Origin: Flavobacterium sp.
Lineage (GTDB): Bacteria > Bacteroidota > Bacteroidia > Flavobacteriales > Flavobacteriaceae
NCBI GenBank assembly: GCA_030150335.1
Contig: JASLGC010000189.1
Coordinates: forward strand, 1 to 7,950
Length of the DNA: 7,950 bases
Reading direction: 5' to 3'
A program made the translations under genes and the position numbers. Below the pieces are notes generated by a model. The model saw nothing but the letters and a program-made list of their open reading frames with translations. It made no database searches and had not been told where the DNA came from. This document shows positions 1-7,157 of the stretch, one piece after another; position 1 is the stretch's first letter; every line of letters starts with the position of its first letter.

Positions 1-731
1 GTTAACTCTATAGAACTTAGAATATCTTCTTGTTCATCTGATAATTTCTTCGTCTTTTTAACTTCTTTAGCAATTTTATCACTAATACTATCAACTGATT
101 TTTTAGTTATATTCACTAAATTTTCATAGATAGGAAAGTACGAAATCTCATTAATCGCATACTTTAATGTTGAAGGATTACTAAAATCATATAACTCATC
201 TACAGTTTCACCTTGAAACCACATAAACTTTCTAATACTTACAGGAAAAATTTTATCAATAAACCATTTATGCTCTCCTTTATCTAAGAAAAAAGTCTCA
301 CCATCTTTGACATACCAGATTGAAAGTTCAGGAGGAGACGAAATAACAATCTCATTCTCTGTTTTTCTATATAAAACTTCTTTATCAAAATGATACTCTA
401 CTAATTCATTTTTGGGTTCTTCATTTTTATGAAATTCAGCAGTTAAAGTAATTTTTACAGTTGCCTTAATTGTATCATTATTCTCAGTTTTTTGAACAAC
501 ATAGTCAGGAAGGACATTTGTATTAGTAGCTTTTTTCCATTCTTTCTTTGTTGTATCAGATTCTTTATCTACATAAATATTATTAAAAAAAGTCCAATGA
601 AAAGCATTAAACAAATGCGATTTACCCCCTGAATTTTTTGCTGATATTATATTTAATCCTTTATCGAACTCAAAAACATTTTCTTCTATATAGCAAAAGA
701 AATTATTTATTTCCACTCTATTAATTATCAT
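1..731 (-). CDS. SMC/Rad50-like AAA ATPase, DndD-like, N-terminal part (truncated by window edge)
   Basis: The open frame runs from ATG at 731 to the window edge with no stop, giving 243 codons of a longer protein. The N-terminus has the layout of Rad50/DndD-type ATPases: a short strand with N-N-F (residues 9-11), then a P-loop at residues 31-38 (AKNSGGKS). This fits the general Walker A pattern [AG]xxxxGK[ST], although the usual GxNGxGK glycines at positions 1 and 4 are Ala and Ser. Residues 168-175 read RKFMWFQGE, resembling the F-F-D-G-E block that follows the P-loop in DndD-family proteins. From about residue 205 the sequence is Lys/Glu/Ser-rich and helical, probably the start of the coiled-coil arm. 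Signature, Walker B and C-terminal halves lie outside the window. The start overlaps the upstream small gene by 11 bp, suggesting translational coupling. In Dnd systems DndD is an ATPase needed for sulfur modification. The assignment here rests on motif layout plus the neighbouring desulfurase; a generic AAA/SMC defence ATPase is the alternative. Confidence 0.75.
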   Translation of the reverse strand, partial: MIINRVEINNFFCYIEENVFEFDKGLNIISAKNSGGKSHLFNAFHWTFFNNIYVDKESDTTKKEWKKATNTNVLPDYVVQKTENNDTIKATVKITLTAEFHKNEEPKNELVEYHFDKEVLYRKTENEIVISSPPELSIWYVKDGETFFLDKGEHKWFIDKIFPVSIRKFMWFQGETVDELYDFSNPSTLKYAINEISYFPIYENLVNITKKSVDSISDKIAKEVKKTKKLSDEQEDILSSIEL

Positions 732-945
732 TTTTCTGACTTTTAAAATAGTTAATTAAAAAATTTTCAAACTCCGTTTTAGATTTATCAATCATTTCTG
801 TATCAGATTTATGTCTTAACAAAGTATCAAAAGCCTTTCTTAAAGTATTTATATCTATTTTTTTTTCTTCGATAACTTTTCTATATTCTTCCTTATGAAG
901 AATATCATTGAATTCATCTCGTAAAGAATCATTTAATGATTTCAT
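721..945 (-). CDS. small charged helical protein of unknown function (defence-operon associated)
   Basis: A 74-residue protein, rich in Lys, Glu, Asp and Leu/Ile, with no signal peptide, membrane segment, cysteine or recognisable catalytic motif. It is probably all-helical and cytoplasmic. It starts one base after the stop of the PLD-helicase gene and its last codons overlap the start of the ATPase gene by 11 bp. That packing makes it a genuine, translationally coupled gene rather than a chance frame, and suggests it works with one of those two proteins. It is shorter than DndE (typically above 100 residues) and I see no convincing likeness to it. Small proteins next to DndD-like ATPases are known in DNA-modification clusters, and this may be one of them, but I do not recognise the family from sequence alone. 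A helical partner or regulator of the ATPase is a guess. Confidence 0.75.
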   Translation of the reverse strand: MKSLNDSLRDEFNDILHKEEYRKVIEEKKIDINTLRKAFDTLLRHKSDTEMIDKSKTEFENFLINYFKSQKNDN

Positions 946-946
946 A

Positions 947-3202
947 TTATTTATAGTTATTTAGTTCGTTATTCGCTAATGCGTATATATCTATATCCAA
1001 GTCATAACAAAGAGTTTCTAAATCTTGTAATGACTTATCTTTGTTTTCACTTAAAACAGCAAAATTTACTAATCTTCTTAATTCTGATAGAAAGATATTT
1101 TTTTCCATTTTAGTTAATGACTCATCTGTATTTGTATAATCAATAGTTGGTTTGACAATTAGGTCATAAATAATTGCAAATTCTTTTTCTCTATGCATTC
1201 TTAATACACGTCCTCTACGTTGTATATATTGCCTCGGATTTCCAGTTGATGAACAAAAAATAGCGTATTGAGTTTGAGGAACATCAACTCCCTCATCTAA
1301 ACATTTCATTGCTAATAAAGCATCTAATTTACCATTCTTAAACTGCGTCAGAATTTGGTCTCTATTTTTTGTTTCCCCAGTAAACTTTGCCATTTTTAAT
1401 CCAAAATGATTATACAGCTCTTTAATATAATTATCAATTAATTTACTAGTGTCATTTTCAACGTCCAAAGATATTTGATCACTTTCTAAGTAATCAACTT
1501 CTATACCTTCTGGAACATAAATAAAAGCTCTTTTAAAATTATCTTTTCCAATTTTATTAATTACATCTATTAATGCATTAAGCTTATTTTTAGCTTTATG
1601 AATAATATTCTTACGTTTAATTAATAAGTTATTTACATATTCCGATTCTCTGTACTTACCAGTTTCTGGATCTATATATTTTAGTAATTCTTTTGAAAGC
1701 TTTAAATAGCGTTCCTGCTCATCAATTTCAAGACTTACAATTACTGGGTAATAATAATATCTGCATAATATTTTATTTTCAATTGCAGTTTTCATATTAT
1801 ACTCGAATGTATATTCATCATCTGAACATGAAAAATAGCCATTCAATACTTTATTACCCTCTTCATCAAATTGTCTTTCTGGAGTAGCAGATAATCCAAT
1901 TCTTTTAATTAAGAAATTTGGTATCACTTTCAAAAAGCCACATGAACCAAAATTATGTGCTTCATCTGCAATAAGTGTAATATTATCAAAATCCTTTTGG
2001 AAAAAATCTTTTAATATAGTTTGAAATTTTATTCCTTTAAAACTAGCATATGTAGTAATTATCCCATAATTTATTGGACGACCAAAAACTATACTCTTTC
2101 CTATTTGAATCAACTCTTCTTTCCAATTAGGATTCTCACTACAACATAATATTGTATTCTGATAATTGAATTTTCCATTGGCTTCTTCTATCCATTGTTT
2201 TGCTAATGCCGTTGTAGGTACAAGAACTAAAAATTTATAAAAATCTTTTATATTATATTCTTGTAATATACAATTTAAGGAAGTTAATGTTTTACCAGTT
2301 CCTGTTGCCATAGCAAAAAGTCCTTTATAATCATTTGCTTTCCAATTTTTATAAGCTTTTATTTGATATTCCCTAGGTCCCTCTTTATATGGAAATCTTG
2401 GTTCAGATTCAATTTTATCAATTTGTTCTTCTAATTTTTCTGATAATTCTTGGTAAATAGGTTGTTCAGAAACTTTTCGTATTTTACTCAATATCTTTTT
2501 CTCATCTACCAAAAGTTCTTCTAACTCCTTATCTCCAAAATTTGAAGTTATTTCGGTTTTTATTTCTTCAATATTTAGATAGTTTAATACATTTTGTCGC
2601 TTTTTATCAATTGTATCAGATATACGATTCACTTTTTCCTGAACTCTTTCTTCATTTCCCTTAACCCAATCAGGAAAACATTCTAAGGTTTCTAGATTTT
2701 CTGTTAAACCATAAGCAGTAAAATTTTGTGATCCAGAAAATGCTATTTTATCTATACTGTCAGAATATACACCTTCTTTGTAATGAGAAATTCCATTTCC
2801 TTCTTTAGGTGTGATAATTACAAAATCAATTTTGTTGTTAGCAATTAACCATGCTAAACATTCAAAAAAATGTATATTATATTCTGAAAATTTAGTTTTC
2901 AATTCTCTTAAATTAGAAATATCTATTAGATCCGCTGGAAGATTATTTTTACTACCTTTTTCAAAAGCATCTCGATCATCTTGAGATAAGATATTATTAA
3001 TAGCTAATCTAAGTTTACCTTTTCTATATATAAATGATGCGAATCCAATAGACAATAATCGAATAGCGCTTGAACTAAAATAGCCTAAAAGTAAATCTAA
3101 TGAATTTGAGTTCATTAAACATTCCAAATGAAAACGAAAAGGATCAAATTCATTTTTAGAAGTATAGGTATACGTTTTAGGTATTACAATATCTTTTAAC
3201 AT
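947..3202 (-). CDS. PLD-like nuclease/SF2 DEAH helicase fusion, probable restriction effector of a phosphorothioation-type system
   Basis: A complete 751-residue protein. The N-terminal ~180 residues form a phospholipase-D-like domain with an HKD-type motif: H140-Y-K142, D149 and G157-S-Q-N160, followed by a conserved-looking NLETLECF stretch. A Lys/Glu-rich helical linker covers about 182-268. An SF2 helicase follows: Q-motif-like REYQ (277-280), Walker A ATGTGKT (299-305), DEAH box (413-416), SAT motif III (438-440), motif V around CLDEGVDVP (634-642) and motif VI QYIQRRGRVLR (658-668). All key helicase residues are present, so the motor is probably active. One HKD motif is visible; PLD nucleases of this kind usually dimerise to build the active site. 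Such PLD-helicase fusions occur in restriction systems, including enzymes found beside dnd genes. The gene lies 51 bp after the desulfurase and one base before the small gene, within one operon. Inferred role: ATP-driven translocation and cleavage of unmodified foreign DNA in the cytoplasm. The product class is secure; the Dnd link is contextual. Confidence 0.9.
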   Translation of the reverse strand: MLKDIVIPKTYTYTSKNEFDPFRFHLECLMNSNSLDLLLGYFSSSAIRLLSIGFASFIYRKGKLRLAINNILSQDDRDAFEKGSKNNLPADLIDISNLRELKTKFSEYNIHFFECLAWLIANNKIDFVIITPKEGNGISHYKEGVYSDSIDKIAFSGSQNFTAYGLTENLETLECFPDWVKGNEERVQEKVNRISDTIDKKRQNVLNYLNIEEIKTEITSNFGDKELEELLVDEKKILSKIRKVSEQPIYQELSEKLEEQIDKIESEPRFPYKEGPREYQIKAYKNWKANDYKGLFAMATGTGKTLTSLNCILQEYNIKDFYKFLVLVPTTALAKQWIEEANGKFNYQNTILCCSENPNWKEELIQIGKSIVFGRPINYGIITTYASFKGIKFQTILKDFFQKDFDNITLIADEAHNFGSCGFLKVIPNFLIKRIGLSATPERQFDEEGNKVLNGYFSCSDDEYTFEYNMKTAIENKILCRYYYYPVIVSLEIDEQERYLKLSKELLKYIDPETGKYRESEYVNNLLIKRKNIIHKAKNKLNALIDVINKIGKDNFKRAFIYVPEGIEVDYLESDQISLDVENDTSKLIDNYIKELYNHFGLKMAKFTGETKNRDQILTQFKNGKLDALLAMKCLDEGVDVPQTQYAIFCSSTGNPRQYIQRRGRVLRMHREKEFAIIYDLIVKPTIDYTNTDESLTKMEKNIFLSELRRLVNFAVLSENKDKSLQDLETLCYDLDIDIYALANNELNNYK

Positions 3203-3253
3203 TAACTTTTTATCTTACTGGTTATAATATATATAAATCATTTAATAAACTCA

Positions 3254-4357
3254 TTAACAACTAATTAAATTCATAAATTCATCAATATCAGCTTTAGTAT
3301 TCTCATAACTAAAAGATAGTCTAATAGCTCCTTGACATTGTTTTTTATCATATCCCATAGCCATTAACACATGTGATGGTTCAATAATTCTTGAGGTACA
3401 AGCAGATCCATTACTAACAGCTAAGTCTTTATTCTTATCAATAAACATATTTGCATCTAAATCGTCTACTGTAAAATTTAAAATATATGGGGTAGAGATT
3501 TCACTTTTTGAAATAATATGAATATTTTTATTTTTATCAAGCTTCTCTCTAGTATACTTATTTAGTTCACTCACATAAGTTAAGTTCTTTTCTAAATTTG
3601 CTAATGCTAATTCACAGGCTTTTCCAAAACCTATAATTAGTGGTGAATTATATGTTCCCCCTCTTTGTCCATTTTCTTGGCTACCACCATGAAGTAAAGG
3701 AGTTAAATGTATATCTTTTCTTTTGTATAAAAATCCTATTCCTTTAGGTCCATATAGTTTATGTGCACTTGCACATAACATATCAATTCCTAATTCATCT
3801 ACATCAATTGATATTTTACCAATTCCTTGTGTGGCATCGCAAAACACTCTTATATTATGTCTCTTAGCTATATCCCCTATCTCCTTTAAATTCTGTATTA
3901 CACCTGTCTCATTATTTACTAACATAATTGTAATTAAACTTGTTGAAGGCAAAATATTACTTCTTAACTGTTCTAAATCAATAAGACCTTCTTTATTTAC
4001 ATCTAAATATGTAACTTCAACTCCTCTATATTCTAAATATTCTAACGTTGATAAAATTGCTTTATGTTCCGTTTTTGTAGTAATAATATGATTTCCTCTG
4101 TCAAAATTCTCTTCAAGATAACCTTTAAGGGCATAATTAATTGATTCTGTTGATCCTGAAGTAAAAATAATATCCTCACTTTTTGCTCCAATAATTTTAG
4201 CACAATTCTCTCGTGCTGCTTTAATCTTTTCGCTAATTATTTTACTCTTTTCATAGTTGCTTGATGCATTATAGAACTCATCTCTAAATACAGGTAACAT
4301 CTCATTTAAAACTTCAACAGAGACTTTTGTTGTGGCAGCATTATCTAAATAATTCAT
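3254..4357 (-). CDS. dndA: cysteine desulfurase (IscS/NifS family), DndA-like
   Basis: A complete 367-residue PLP enzyme that removes sulfur from L-cysteine, leaving alanine and a persulfide on the enzyme. Visible family residues are: N-terminal YLDNAATT (3-10); the cofactor-binding SGST (67-70); H98 in TEHKA, which stacks on PLP; D174 and Q177 in CDATQG; the Schiff-base lysine K200 in SAHKLYGPKG; and the persulfide cysteine C320 in SNGSACTS. The short GSACxS loop marks the IscS-like group. At 367 residues it is shorter than housekeeping IscS (about 404) and lacks its C-terminal tail, closer to DndA or NifS-type forms. A purine-rich AAAGGA lies 9 bases before the ATG, supporting this start. 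It is the first gene of the operon that continues into the PLD-helicase and DndD-like ATPase. The likely role is to supply sulfur for DNA phosphorothioation. The enzyme activity is near certain; the symbol dndA is inferred from context, as dndC is not visible. Confidence 0.92.
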   Translation of the reverse strand: MNYLDNAATTKVSVEVLNEMLPVFRDEFYNASSNYEKSKIISEKIKAARENCAKIIGAKSEDIIFTSGSTESINYALKGYLEENFDRGNHIITTKTEHKAILSTLEYLEYRGVEVTYLDVNKEGLIDLEQLRSNILPSTSLITIMLVNNETGVIQNLKEIGDIAKRHNIRVFCDATQGIGKISIDVDELGIDMLCASAHKLYGPKGIGFLYKRKDIHLTPLLHGGSQENGQRGGTYNSPLIIGFGKACELALANLEKNLTYVSELNKYTREKLDKNKNIHIISKSEISTPYILNFTVDDLDANMFIDKNKDLAVSNGSACTSRIIEPSHVLMAMGYDKKQCQGAIRLSFSYENTKADIDEFMNLISC

Positions 4358-4569
4358 TTGTTTCTATCCTTTCTTTAAGACATATAAATCTCAATAAATA
4401 CACTTGGTATTAAAACACATGGAATTCATACAACAAAAATAACTGTATTATATCAAACTATTTTACGGTTTTCCATATACATTCTTTTTATAATGAAAAG
4501 CAACAAGCTTCCAAGACTTATATATCTGTCCTAAATTAAGAAAAGTTTATTGAGCGATAAAACATAAAC

Positions 4570-4603
4570 AAGAGAATCTCTTAATTTTCTTAGTAAGCTT
4601 ACT
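4570..4603. repeat. pair of short palindromes upstream of the desulfurase operon
   Basis: Two inverted repeats sit nine bases apart. The first is AAGAGA-A-TCTCTT (4570-4582), six-base arms around one base. The second is AGTAAGCTTACT (4592-4603), a perfect 12-base palindrome. They lie between the traN terminator and the start of the desulfurase operon, where an operator would be expected. They differ in sequence from each other, so they are not two copies of one site. In AT-rich DNA such palindromes can arise by chance, and a regulatory role is only a possibility. Confidence 0.3.
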
Positions 4604-4632
4604 TAACTATTAATTTTCTAATTAATTTTGGA

Positions 4633-4670
4633 AGTTCTAAAAAAGAGCTGTGCTTCTCTTTTTTAGAACT
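4633..4670 (-). terminator. probable intrinsic terminator of the tra operon
   Basis: A perfect 15-bp inverted repeat (arms 4633-4647 and 4656-4670) encloses an 8-base loop. It begins 11 bases after the traN stop codon. Read on the minus strand, the 5' arm carries AAAAAAGAG and the 3' arm CTCTTTTTT, so the T-run lies inside the hairpin rather than after it. The A-tract/stem/T-tract core is like an intrinsic terminator, with six more pairs outside. All nearby genes run on the minus strand, so it most likely ends tra transcription and insulates the next operon. Confidence 0.75.
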
Positions 4671-4681
4671 ATCATCCTCAC

Positions 4682-5554
4682 TTAAATTCTAAATTCATTA
4701 ATACTTTTTGACTTAAAAATATCCGAGTACTTTACTTTCAAAACCTGATTCCTCACTCCATTCTTTTCATTAATTTCAATTAAAAGCACTTGTTTGTCTG
4801 ATAAAGTAAATTGATTTAAAATAAAAACATTGTCTTGTTTACCTTGACTATTAATCGTTTGAACATCACTATAACTTCTAATTGGTTTTAGACTCACTTC
4901 TTGAATTGTAGTTCGTTTTGAGGTTCTTCTATCTTTAATTTTAAAACTGACATAATCAACCTCGTATGGCAAATTACTTTTGTTATTTATAGAAAGATGA
5001 AAGTAGAATTTACCATCTTGAATATAGATACTTTTTAACCTTGCTTCTACTCCATAGTTTTTGCTTTTGATATTTAGCTCTTTCTTATTCTTCTTGATAA
5101 TAGCTTTCATAAAAAGATCAGATAAGCTTGGACTAATGTTCCCTAAGTCTTTAAATAATACTTCACTTTGCTGTTTACTATTCTGTTTTTTAAACTTAGT
5201 TAAATCATAACTCAGTTGTGTTGGCTCTTCATTGTAGCTAGCATTGAAACTATAGTATTTACCATCGTTTGTAATTACAGTAAAGTTTGTTGGCGCAATG
5301 TCTTCTTTTATAGTTTTTAATCGAAGAACATTAGAAGTAGCTTCTACCTTATTGGCTATTATTTCACTACTTCCTAAGTCCACATACTCAATACTGCTTG
5401 GGAATAGTATATGCGTTGTTTTGTTTTGAGTTAGTTCAATACTATATGGTATTACCTCAGCATTAGATAGATTGATAGACTTTTTGTTCTCTTGAGCGTT
5501 TACTGTATTTACAGTTAGTAAACACAGTAGCATATATTTAATGATTGTTTTCAT
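4682..5554 (-). CDS. traN: conjugative transposon protein TraN
   Basis: A complete 290-residue periplasmic/outer-membrane-associated component of the Bacteroidota-type conjugation machine, generally regarded as the VirB9-like part of the core complex. An N-terminal Sec signal peptide is visible: K3 and K6, hydrophobic 7-18, probable cleavage after A20 (VNA|Q). No lipobox is seen at C11. The family hallmark is near the N-terminus of the mature protein: TTHILFPSSIEYVDLGS (46-62), IIANKV (65-70), NVLRLK (75-80) and TNFTVITNDGKYYSF (89-103). The length suits the family. It lies 38 bp after traM in the conserved order and is the last tra gene here, followed at once by a terminator hairpin. The GC content looks a little lower than in traM or traK. 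The family call is secure; its exact place in the complex is taken from the family. Confidence 0.95.
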   Translation of the reverse strand: MKTIIKYMLLCLLTVNTVNAQENKKSINLSNAEVIPYSIELTQNKTTHILFPSSIEYVDLGSSEIIANKVEATSNVLRLKTIKEDIAPTNFTVITNDGKYYSFNASYNEEPTQLSYDLTKFKKQNSKQQSEVLFKDLGNISPSLSDLFMKAIIKKNKKELNIKSKNYGVEARLKSIYIQDGKFYFHLSINNKSNLPYEVDYVSFKIKDRRTSKRTTIQEVSLKPIRSYSDVQTINSQGKQDNVFILNQFTLSDKQVLLIEINEKNGVRNQVLKVKYSDIFKSKSINEFRI

Positions 5555-5592
5555 AATGATTTCTTCTTATGTTTTTACTTGATTATTGATTG

Positions 5593-6876
5593 TTATTCTT
5601 TTGGAACAAGAAACAGCTCTTGTCCTTGTTTTAAGGTTACTCTCTGAGCTTTTACTTTCTTTGAAAAGTAACCAGACACTCCTTGAATAAGTCCTTTTGT
5701 TAAATCCCCTGCGATTTGATCTGAAACGGATTTACTCATTGAAATACTCGTTCCAGCAGTTTGTCCCATATTGGCAATGATTTCTTTTGAGGCGCTTATC
5801 TCTTGAAGGTCTAATACCTCTAAGCCTTTTTGCCCATAGTTATCATAACCGATAAATTCTGTATCAATGATACTATCGTCGATCTTAATAGAGTTTACAC
5901 TAAGATCTAATCGAGCGTTACTAATCTTTACTTTAGCTATTATCGTACTTGCTTCAGGTAAGAAAGCCCCATTTATTACGATGCTTTCTAAGAGTTTTAG
6001 CTTAATATAGCCTTCGTTTATAATAACCTGATCTTCTTTGATACTTACTCTTATACTGTTTTTATGAATTTGCGTTTTACGCTCTCCTTCTACTGTATAA
6101 AAGGTTTGATTCGATTGAAGGTTAATAGGTAATAAATCCTGTAAACTTGTTGGTTTTACAAGTGTGGAAACAATCTCTTTACTGGTTTTATCAACCACTG
6201 TTATCACCTGTTTTTTACTTGAAATTATTTTAGCGCTTGTAGTCTCATTTGAAAGTGGTAATTCAGCTTGGTTTTGACCTGTTGGTAAATACTTTGCTGC
6301 CATCTGAAAAGACTTCTCCATAAGCTCTAATTGACTATCAATCGTAATAGGCGTTGGAGTATCTTTTTCTTCTAATCGCTCTTCTAACTCTGCAAGCTGC
6401 TTCTTAAGACGAACTGTTTCTTGATTTTCTGTATTATCATAAAAACTACTCAATACATCTTGGCTTTGCTTATAGTTCTGATAAGACCTTTCATAAGGAG
6501 TGTAGGAAGGTTCTCCACTATAATCTTGGTGATTATAACTGCTATTAGGCTCCTGTTGTGACTCATTCCAATAATCCGCTAAAGAATGCATCTGGTTTTC
6601 ATTTTCTTGTTGCTTCTGCTCCCATAGCTCTTTTTCATAAGCTTTGACCTTATCTGTGGGCATCCCCTGTGTTATCGCCTCTGGAACTGAATCATTATGT
6701 ATGATAAGCTCTTTTTCTTCTGGTTTAAACAATAGATACATAGCCCCTAAAAACACAATGCCCATTAAAGCAAAGACAATGTGCTTTTTGTGTTTCTCAA
6801 TGATGCCTTGAAATACCTTATTTTCTTTAGGTACTTTCTCTATCTGATGTATTTTATCTGCTTGATTGTGATTCAT
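5593..6876 (-). CDS. traM: conjugative transposon protein TraM (VirB10-like)
   Basis: A complete 427-residue bitopic inner-membrane protein of the mating-pair apparatus. Residues 1-31 are cytoplasmic and charged, and one membrane segment spans about 32-50. A long polar Gln/Asn/Tyr-rich periplasmic linker covers about 60-150, followed by a heptad-like coiled coil (about 152-172, LKKQLAELEERLEEK). A beta-rich C-terminal domain runs from about 285 to 427. It carries the VirB10/TraM-type pattern: NEGYIKLKLLESIVING (287-303), PEASTIIAKV (307-316), the LSVNSI strand (325-330) and YDNYGQKGLEVLD (344-356), ending in QGQELFLVPKE. VirB10-like proteins span the envelope and relay energy from the inner-membrane ATPases to the outer pore. 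The start overlaps the end of traL by 23 bp, implying coupled translation. The length is normal for the family and no damage is seen. Confidence 0.94.
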   Translation of the reverse strand: MNHNQADKIHQIEKVPKENKVFQGIIEKHKKHIVFALMGIVFLGAMYLLFKPEEKELIIHNDSVPEAITQGMPTDKVKAYEKELWEQKQQENENQMHSLADYWNESQQEPNSSYNHQDYSGEPSYTPYERSYQNYKQSQDVLSSFYDNTENQETVRLKKQLAELEERLEEKDTPTPITIDSQLELMEKSFQMAAKYLPTGQNQAELPLSNETTSAKIISSKKQVITVVDKTSKEIVSTLVKPTSLQDLLPINLQSNQTFYTVEGERKTQIHKNSIRVSIKEDQVIINEGYIKLKLLESIVINGAFLPEASTIIAKVKISNARLDLSVNSIKIDDSIIDTEFIGYDNYGQKGLEVLDLQEISASKEIIANMGQTAGTSISMSKSVSDQIAGDLTKGLIQGVSGYFSKKVKAQRVTLKQGQELFLVPKE

Positions 6877-7147
6877 AATTAATGGTTTTAATAGTTGATT
6901 GTAATTCTACCTTTTGCTTTTCAAGCAAATACTTTACGGGTTTTATATTGTTTTGTTTGTCTTTGTGATTTGATTTATTTCTTATAGGATTTGAAGTAAA
7001 ACTGGTCTTTACTATACTAAGGCAAACAAGGCTGTAAAGTGTAAATACAGTAAGTAGTAAAACTCGTTGTCTTTTTACCGAAAGACTATTCCAATAGATC
7101 TGTAGCCTACTACAATAGCTATGTCTTAAAAGTTGTAACTTATTCAT
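6854..7147 (-). CDS. traL: small conjugative membrane protein TraL
   Basis: A 97-residue protein with one hydrophobic membrane segment at about 28-48 (RVLLLTVFTLYSLVCLSIV). It has a basic N-terminal side (several Arg/Lys before residue 28) and a polar, Lys/Asn-rich C-terminal tail, so it probably sits in the inner membrane with the C-terminus in the periplasm. Sequence conservation in this family is low, so the call relies on size, topology and position: exactly between traK (10 bp upstream) and traM (23-bp overlap), the fixed place of traL in Bacteroidota conjugative transposons. Its molecular role in mating is not well established. Any other small membrane protein at this place would be unexpected. 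Confidence 0.85.
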   Translation of the reverse strand: MNKLQLLRHSYCSRLQIYWNSLSVKRQRVLLLTVFTLYSLVCLSIVKTSFTSNPIRNKSNHKDKQNNIKPVKYLLEKQKVELQSTIKTINYESQSSR

Positions 7148-7157
7148 AGATTATTTT

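Larger units (their letters stand above)
4358..4681. other. gene-free junction between the traN end and the desulfurase operon
   Basis: These 324 bases contain no credible gene; the longest starts give only about ten codons. The right end holds the traN terminator hairpin. The rest is strongly AT-rich and should contain the promoter of the desulfurase operon. On the minus strand a TAnnTTTG match (TATTTTTG, 4441-4434) resembles the Bacteroidota -7 element, and a TATAAT lies just upstream (4452-4447). Neither has a convincing -33/-35 partner at normal spacing, so no promoter is called. Two short inverted repeats lie at 4570-4582 and 4592-4603. No remnant of traO or of a transposase is seen. Confidence 0.6.

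Noticed and set aside
1693..1887. A 64-codon open frame on the plus strand
   Set aside because: It is antisense to the helicase domain of the PLD-helicase gene and has no features of a protein of its own.
3723..4091. A 122-codon open frame on the plus strand
   Set aside because: It lies wholly antisense to the desulfurase gene, whose catalytic motifs are intact, and its translation resembles no known protein. It is a shadow of low-complexity AT-rich coding DNA.
4434..4452. TAnnTTTG-like and TATAAT-like promoter elements on the minus strand
   Set aside because: They match the -7/-10 consensus but have no -33/-35 partner at suitable spacing. In DNA this AT-rich such matches are expected by chance, so they are mentioned only as part of the spacer.
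4358..4681. Possible traO remnant, insertion sequence or attachment site
   Set aside because: I saw no signal-peptide-like start, transposase fragment or flanking direct repeat. An attachment repeat cannot be judged because the far end of the cargo is outside the window.
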